Positions 53,901 to 62,900 of a stretch of DNA of 64,000 nt are shown piece by piece. This DNA comes from Branchiostoma floridae. Taxonomy: Eukaryota > Chordata > Leptocardii > Amphioxiformes > Branchiostomatidae. The stretch covers positions 21,851,512 through 21,915,511 of the forward strand of contig NC_049981.1 in assembly GCF_000003815.2 (NCBI RefSeq), given 5' to 3'. A program made the translations under genes and the position numbers. Position 1 is the stretch's first letter. Each line of letters opens with the position of its first letter. The notes beneath the pieces are model-generated. The model did no database searches, was not told where the DNA came from, and was given only the letters and a program-made list of their open reading frames with translations.

Positions 53901-56900
53901 TGACGGATTGGTTTTAAAATTTTTCCGTCAGACGCAGCAAATTTCCGTCAATTGACGGAAAAACGGACGCTGGCTAGACCCCTGAGATAATAGTAAAAAG
54001 ATTAGTACACAATGATGCTTTCTCATACTCTGAGTACCATCCTATTTCTACCGGGGCTCCTAACACTTGCTTCCCTAGGTGAGCGAGTGTAAGGAGCCCC
54101 AGTAGAAATAGGATGGTACCCAGGTTTCTGACTGACTGTCGCCTGTTTTTTTCCATTACAGTAACTGTATACAGCAGTATAGCTAAGGGCACAACCCGCC
54201 GTTCGTGCAAATACGTGCTGTCTACGTGCCAAAACATGGGCAATCTTTTGGGATCCGTAAGTGGTAAGTGCCGCCTCCGTAGCAACTAGTAGGGAATCCG
54301 ACGGATTTTGGAGCACGCAGACACGCCGTAGAACTTTACGTGTGTCATCGGGCTGCGGATTCATCCCCCGTACATGCCAGTACAGGCAACGCACCTGTCC
54401 TGTACAGCCTGAACGTTTTCAGAAATACGTGGCGGACGTGGCCTCCCAAAAAAACGTACAGAAAAATTGCACGCACGGCCGGTTGTGCCCTTAGCTTATG
54501 TGATTATACCACTACAACAAACTCAAAACCACTGCAAATGCTTAAATTTTCTCTTTACTGCAAAATTACATGCACCAAACTTTCAGCACCAGAGACAGGA
54601 ATGTTTTTGTGGATGATGTTAACAGCAAATCCATCCCAGCAATCAACATTCAGAGCAAAAACAACTCTGAGGCCACACCAATTTCATTTCTTGGTTCTTG
54701 GATTTATAAAACTGGACATATAGCAAGACAACGTCATAAAACTAGAGGGTATGGAGAAAAAACTTGAAGATGACTGTAGTCCTCGGGCTTCATTATCATT
54801 ATGTTTTTCCAGTTAAGCGTTTTTGAGAAAAAAAGAATTTCAAAATCTGAGAACCAACAAATTAAATTGGTGTAGCCTTACAGCTTGACGCAAGTGCAGT
54901 GAGAGTGCACCTTAATGCAATTTCAACTCACACATAGAGGGTGTGGAGAAAAACTTGAACATGACTGTATTCAACACATAAACTGAGTGCACCAAGGCAC
55001 AAACCTGGTCCTCAGGCTTCATTGTCATTATGTTTTTCCAGTTAAGGTTTTTTGGGGAAAAAAAAACAATTTTAAAATCTGAGAATCAACATATCAAATT
55101 GGTGTAGCCTTACCACAAAATTAAATACCAACAAACTTATATGCATTTATAGCATATCCATCTCATCAATCAACATTCAGAGCAAAAACAACTCATGATC
55201 ATGGTTCAATTTGCACACCCATCTGAAATCTTAGAGACAAGCCTTATATTACGTGTTTTAAGCAAAAAATCGGGTGCAATGCTTTTTTCAATGGGATTTT
55301 TCTAAAGTCATTTTGACACTATCATACAATGAAATAATTAGACTTAATAAAAGTGTTTATGCAAGCAGAATGAGCCATTCCCCACCTTTTTGCAATTGTT
55401 AATTGTAACATTTGTGTGGGTGGTACATAGTGTAAAAACACTCCAAAAGCCTTACATGTGTACATTACGTGTTTTAAGCAAAAAAAAAACGGGGTGCAAT
55501 ACATTTTCAATGGGATTTTTTCTAAACTAAGTCAATCTGACACAATTATACTGTGCAACTTTTCTTCTTGGTTATTATGCGGATGATACATACCATTATG
55601 ATACGCATGAAGAGTTATTGTAATGCAGATTCCATAAAACTCCGTATGGAGAACAATACCATTCTAAGGTCAGCTAAATGTACTACTTAACAGTAACCTC
55701 ACACTCCAAACCGTTCACCCACAGCAGTGACCCCTCCACATGCACACATTCCATATTCTCTCCTTGGGCCTAGGAAAAAAGTGTTGTGTTTCCTGTTTAA
55801 GTCCCGAAAAAAGGAGGGTTGATATGTAGGGATTATTTTTCAATCCTTTTTCTTAGACTTTGGCCAAAACATACATTTGACAGGTATAATGAAATGTATG
55901 AGGACGCTTATATCTACAATGTCAAACTTTAATCTAGCATTGGACAAGCAGCTTTTTACTTGAATAGAAGCCGGCTGAATAAAAATTCTAACTGCACACC
56001 ATGGGACTCTAATGTCTACCCAGGAAGAAGTCTAGGGTCAGCAGGTTTCTCTAGGGTAGGTCGGGAAACAGGAGACACACCATTTTTTTCCTAGGCCCTA
56101 CCATATCCATAGTCGATCGTGCACACGTTCACATAGTTACATGACATATTGCCCGTGTTGCAAAAAGTGGCAGGTTATACATACCCAGTGCATCCGGGCA
56201 ACATAACGCTTAGAACGCAAGTGTTTGTAATTCATAACATTTTAATTTCAGGCCAATCCAACATAACTACTTGTTTGTTTTTTCTACCCTGCTCGTCCAA
56301 AAAATCTTAACTTCATAACATGAAATTGATGACAAATTTGCAAGCTTGAAATGACAGTTTTAAGAGCAAAAATTAACAACATGGCCTCCCAAACAGTGAG
56401 TTAGACGGATAGAAATTCAAAGCCGCAAACAGCCCTGACCCAAATATAAAAAAAATCAAGGGTCGAACAAGTCTAATTTCTGTTGATCAACGGTCGCTCA
56501 GGAATCACTGTCTGGTGAAGAGGGGGCGCCGATGCGGAGGCGTTGTTAATGTTATGCATGCGGCGTAGGAGGCAGAAATCATTCCCAGTTACAGTGTATG
56601 ACTGATGGTACGGGCATGGTCTATAATGCTAATATACCAGGGTGGATACAGTACTTCATACACAACATTGCATCTATGTCCTTAGGGCCCTTTTTCTGCT
56701 AGACTGAAGCAATTGCTGGGTTAAAGTTAAACAGTTGTGCAACCAAAACTGGACTTGTGTGATCCTTGATTTTATGACCGGGATATTTTGCAACCTGTAA
56801 TAGTATCAGATTTAAAAGAAAACAGATCTGAACATACAAAATGAAAAGAGATTGGATATTTGTTGCATGAGTACATGTACCTGGTTGGGTCATGGAGATA

Positions 56901-59900
56901 AACTTGATGATGATGACTGTATATACAAGTGGATGTTGGTCCACAACATCATAAACAAAAATGATGTACAATCATGTATTTTTAATACATACATAATGAA
57001 AAAGATATGAAACATACCGTAATAGTACTGAATCAGATACCAATGCCATGTTTGGTCTATTCATTGATAATCATGACAACTTTATTGCATTAGAAAGTGA
57101 TTACAATTTAAACTTTGCACAGAAAGAGGTTAAAACAACTAAAGAAAGAAGTTAACAGTTTAAGAGAGTAAGTTTGGCTGGTTTCGATGCACAATAAAAC
57201 CGTTCTTGACAATGGAGTACAGCTTGCTCAACTCCATCAATCAAACTGGACACATCAATTTTGTGTCCAACCCTGCATACATCCTCTAAAGTGTGATGGA
57301 GAAACAGACTATTTTCCTTGTAACAAACGACCGTTTTCCAATATTCGAGGTCATGCAGGATCAACGTCTCATTGTGCCCGAGATAACTGGCGAGCGCTCC
57401 AACTATGGGGAAAACGTGATATTTCGCTTCAGTGTGAAATTTGACTGATGTGTGCACCTTTTAGTCATGTTCCAGTGACTATGACTTTTGGAACAAACAG
57501 CAAGCACACTCTAAATCTATCGTCCCTGACTGTAACATCGAAGGGGCACCGAGGGAAGTTGCTCAAAGCCAAACCTCAAATGATGGTGGATGAAACAAAA
57601 AGAAAGAAAATATCATTACAGCATGATACATGTACATTTCCAAATATTCATGCAATGGATTATGAAGGTGACAAAATGCCTGCATGCAATGGCCAGGAAT
57701 TTGATTTTTCAGTACAACCCCAATTGCCTCTGCACACCTCTCCCCACCCCCTAAAACACACACATATACAAGCATGCTTGCTAGATGTACGTTTGACACT
57801 CAGGTATTTTGTATCACGCATGCTACTCACTCACTATATATTCATCTCTAAAGCATAGATAGAATGATGCAAACATGACATGATACATTTCCAAATATTC
57901 ATGCAATGGATTATGAAGGTGACAAAATGCCTGCATGCAATGGCCAGGAATTTGATTTTTCAGTACAACCACTGTGATGATTGCCTCTGCACTCACCCCA
58001 CCCCTCACCCCCCAAACACGCACAACACACACACATTTCTAGTTGTTCGTTCAACACTTGGGTAATTTTTATCACACATGCTACTCTATAGATAGAATAA
58101 TGCAAACATGGCCATGGCATGTCCAAGACCAAAGATACAAAAACAGGAATGCTGCAGTACCAAGGTCAACCACCAGGAGGCAGAAAAATGACTGTTGCAT
58201 TCACACCACCTACCCACCTACCAAATACCATCGCAATTTATCCAGCGGTTTGGGAGATATATATCCCTGGACGTGCGCACAAACAGATTAAAAATATACC
58301 TCCATTTTTCATTGAGCTAATAATCAGTTAAATGAAGCTAATTACAGAAGACAAAATGTAGTCCGAGGTATCATATAAAGATCAGTCAATTTTAAATGAG
58401 ATGGTGTGTGATACATGTACAATCGGTGATTTAAAACTATGCATCATGTGTGTCTGTGACATGTCTTATCATAATTAGATCAACTTCTGCAACCAAATCT
58501 ATTACATCAATAACAATAGACAGGAAGTGACAACTCCTTTTATACTCCATAATTTAAGTAAACCTGATATTCTATAGGATTCCAGGAATGTAAGCTTGGG
58601 CAAGAGCCAGATATGGTAATAGTATTATAACAATATTAATTGGTGTGGCTTACATTGTAGAATACTTTCATCATCATAGGATGAAACTGTCAAAAACTTG
58701 TAATTCCTTTAATGAAACAAAGAAGATTAACACCTCAAAAGCATGATTCTATAATGCTGATGCTAATCAGGTGTGTGAGTCCCACCACAGAGTCAGGCGT
58801 AACGTCGTACTACAAAAGGCGAGTGGTTTTACGTCTGCCAAAGATCACATTTTGCATCTCATTGAACGCCTCAGTCTGGGCTTCATGTCCAACGTGAAGG
58901 GAATTCACAATAAGGGCATATTCTTCAATGTGCACAGAAAGAAATCTTTTCACTGTCCCCGTCAAGATACTAGAATATTGTGTAGCAGGGTTGCAGCCAG
59001 CCCGAAATCATGTTCCGTCCCCTCGACTTTGAATGGCTTTGGCGCAGCGTTCCTATAGGGGGGTCCGGGGGCATACTCCCGAGGAAAATTTTTAAATCTA
59101 GACCCTCTGAAACACTATTTCCTGCATTTTGAGGGTTCAATTTTGCTCACAGAGGAAGGAATGAGCAAAAAAAATTTTCCTTCCCCATCTGCAAAATTCC
59201 GCAAAAGGACGGGTGTTGGCTACAACCATGTTGTGCACTCATATATCACACCCATATAACACACAGGTTGACAACAGGAGACAAATGCTGTCAGTGGTCT
59301 TCCCCTTTCAGGGCCTGGACAAGTGATACATGCACTATTAGAACATATAAGGCCCTTCACATATTCAATTTTATGATAAAAATGAAATAAATCAGGCAAC
59401 AGTTACTGCATGAACTCTATAAAAAGGATACTAGTCATATATTTCAGGTAACGCTAGTTCGCCTTTATCCACAGGGTATCCATAAAGATTGTTTTTAAAA
59501 ACTGGGTATTTTGTCTCGCTATCAACTTTATGGACGGTGGTTTCAAAATACACGCATTATGAAATATTGCAATTTCAAACCGGCGTCTGTCGACTCCATA
59601 TACCTGAATACTGTTTTAAATCTAAAAACAAGGGAATATACAGGCAAGTCCATGGCTAAAGGTGAACTGGCATTAGCATCCACTTATGATGGTTAAGACA
59701 GATTTGCTATGTTAGGACTCATGACATACAGGTAATCTGGGTGATGGATAAAGACTGGAAACAGTTAAGACTCTCAACATCGTCTGCTCCAACTAGGACA
59801 TCTTGAAAGGGATTGCAACGATAATTTTGGATGGTGACGTAAGGCCAATGGCCCCATGTATGAGGGAGCTTCAGGTGTTAGGCTCAAATGTCTGCAAATC

Positions 59901-62900
59901 AAAACTAAGACACTCTTCTTGGCTAAAAATTCAAGCCGCTGCAAAGAAGTATTCCAGTACTATAGCTACTTGAAAAAGCACAGTGTTTCCTCTTAATGAG
60001 AATGACAAAAGAAGAAGAATACTTGGTAGAACAGATCTGGTAAGTTATGAGATAGCAGTTACATTCAACATTAACAATTATACATAATCATATGTTGTCA
60101 AGTATCAATCATTATAATAAATTATCATATAGCCAGGCGCCGCGGACCAATCAGAAGGCCCCGTTCCACGTTGGTTATGACACCGTAACACTTCGATTCC
60201 GGCCAGGCAGGTGCAAATTAACACCAGTGGTGTTAATTCATTTTGAATTAACACCAGTGGTGTTAATTCATTTTGAATTAACACCGGTGCGGGTGTTAAT
60301 TCATTTTGACAATCAAAAGGAACGAAAGAAAGGTATATGCAGGCATTGGCCAATAAAAAGGAGCAAAACATATGCCGGAGCAGACTGCAAGGGGGAATGG
60401 CTCCTTCTGTTAACATTGATAATGAGTTTTGTTTTTCTAAAAAGCCTGCAATGTTTCGAATATTTTCTGCGGAAATTTTGGTTTCAAAATGCAATCTGTA
60501 ATCTCCTTACATATGTATGTACCAAATGTGAACTTTCAGAAATTCGACAAAGGAATTCACACGTATAGTACCAAGGGATCTATGCGTCATACAGGAATTT
60601 GCAAGTTTGGGTAGGCTATATGATAATAACTTTAATGCCCCGCCTTATCCTCGGTGTATATGGTGAGATAATCCCTGGTCAGGTGCGATAACCACCTCAT
60701 AAACCACCTCGTTCGCTACGCTCACTCGGCGGTTTATTCGGTGGTTATCGCACCTGACCAGGGATTATGTCACCATATACACCTCGGGCCGGGGCATTAA
60801 CCCCTTATTGTCATCTAATTCTTAAGAACACTGACTGAAATGTGACTGTGTGTATATCCTTCCTGATCACTGTTCATGATACATTTCGTACTTATAAGTT
60901 TTATCTTACCAACCTGTCTGAACATTTAATGGATGTAAAACAGATAAGCATTTAGTTCATAATCAATTACAGAGGTATTGGCAACAACAATATAATGTGG
61001 TAGACAAAAATATCCTATCACTATTTAACTAAAAGATATCCTATCACTATTTAACTAAAAGATATGCATTACCAAGCAACAGTGCAAAATAAGTTTAATA
61101 CCATAGTTAGAGTCTTCTGCTTGTCAGGACAGAAAGTTTAACATGATTGTGAATTGTCACCACGAAATCAATTAATATACATTTGCCTTTCATGCAGTAT
61201 ACGTAATTGGACACCCACAAAGAAGCGATCATGGTATAAAAGGATCGCTTTGCATATGAACTGTAGGTGTTCTCAAATGTCAAGGCCTCACTAATGGAAT
61301 CTTTTCATTTTGATACTGTAACACCTTCGCTGCACGTGAGTGAAAGCTAATACATTCCTAAAGTACTCAAACTGCAGGGCTCGAAATACCACCTGCATAA
61401 TTAAATTAATATGCAGGTTAGTGCAGGTAAAATTGGAGCTGTGCAGGTATTTCTGGTGTCTACCTGCACCTGGCCTGCACGGGTCTATGTACTGGGTTTA
61501 ATACATAAAATGTACTATCATGTAGGTGTGCATGCATTGTTATCAGCTGCATTGACTGTTACCATCTATAAAGTATAAAAGAAAAAATAGCAATGGTTCC
61601 TGAACAATTGTAGTATGATCCTTACTTCCTATATTTAGAGTGGTGCAGGTAAAATTTGTCGGGTGCAGGTAATTTTCAATGTTACCTGCACCAGTGCAGG
61701 TATGCAGAAAAAAGTATTTCGAGCCCTGTGAGTGAAAACTAATACATTCCTAAAGTACTGACTGTGTAAATGTCAACAGAGATCAATGCGTCACAGGACT
61801 AACCTGAACAAAACTTCCTCAATTTCCTAAAGCTGTTTCATTGCAAGAGCGAGAACATCGCAAATAGCAACCACCGGATTGTTACAAATGTTTCCCTGAT
61901 GAGAAGCAATGGTGTTAACCTTACAGCAAGAGTTGTAAAATTTAGTGCGCTCCGAGGACTGACTAGAGTCTCGTGTCCACACAGTGAAACGACAGCTTTT
62001 TGTTAATGGCATTCCCTCTGTGAGCTGTGTGCACGTATCAGTAGTCATCTCATGTACACCAGACAGGTGGAGTGGAGAACTTGCATTCGGTAGGTCATGA
62101 GTTTGATCCCCAGCCGAATCATACCAGAGACTTAATAAAAGCGATACTACTTTCTCTGCTTATAGCAATCAGCAATTGGGAAAGAGTCTGGTGATGAACA
62201 TACAGTCACACCACTGCCTCTGGACTAGCCTCCTGCTGTAATAATAATTATTGCAGAAAATTGTGTGGCCCAAGGGCTGTTGAGACGAAGATGGGGGTCG
62301 CCCTGTGTACCATCTGGTGCGGTTAACTCAAGTACATAGAAAGGTTATCTAAGATTATCTACATGTATAATATACATGTACTCGCACTTTTCCCCCATGC
62401 AGTTGGTATTTTCTGACATTTTTGTCTTAATATATAATTCTGCTCACACCAGCTACCTGATCACTAAAACTTAACACATAATCAGGGAAATAAATGATCA
62501 AAGCTTTCAGATCAGACATCAAGACATTCTTCTTGAAGTGGTTTTAAAAAGTTGGCACAGCGCCACCTGGCAGAAAGCAACAGATCTGCAGATGTCACTC
62601 TTCGTATCTTGTACGACAGATTGCATAGTGGCAGCATCGGGACGTAAGGTCTCGCTATTTCATTACACTGTTCGCAATGTCAATATGTCTTACATGTGTG
62701 AGTGAGTGTGAGTGACATGGGCACTTTCCCAGTAAACCTACAGGAAATGCAACAAGGCCATTCATTGTTGAGGACATTTATCCTATATCGTGAGAAAAAA
62801 AATTGCCAACAACCTCATACCACACAATCTCTATGTATATCAAGTACAAAATAGCACTTAGCTACTGTACACCCAGCAAGAGGCACTTTCCAACTGATAG

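Noticed and set aside
54340-54723. 127-codon ORF
   Set aside because: It spans the border of a CpG-rich inverted-repeat element and a family-A element, so it is chimeric and unlikely to be coding.
60092-60568. 158-codon ORF (longest in the window)
   Set aside because: It runs through a 30-bp tandem palindrome repeat ([10 protein letters not shown] copies) and has an overlapping 129-codon ORF on the other strand; this looks like a repeat artefact.
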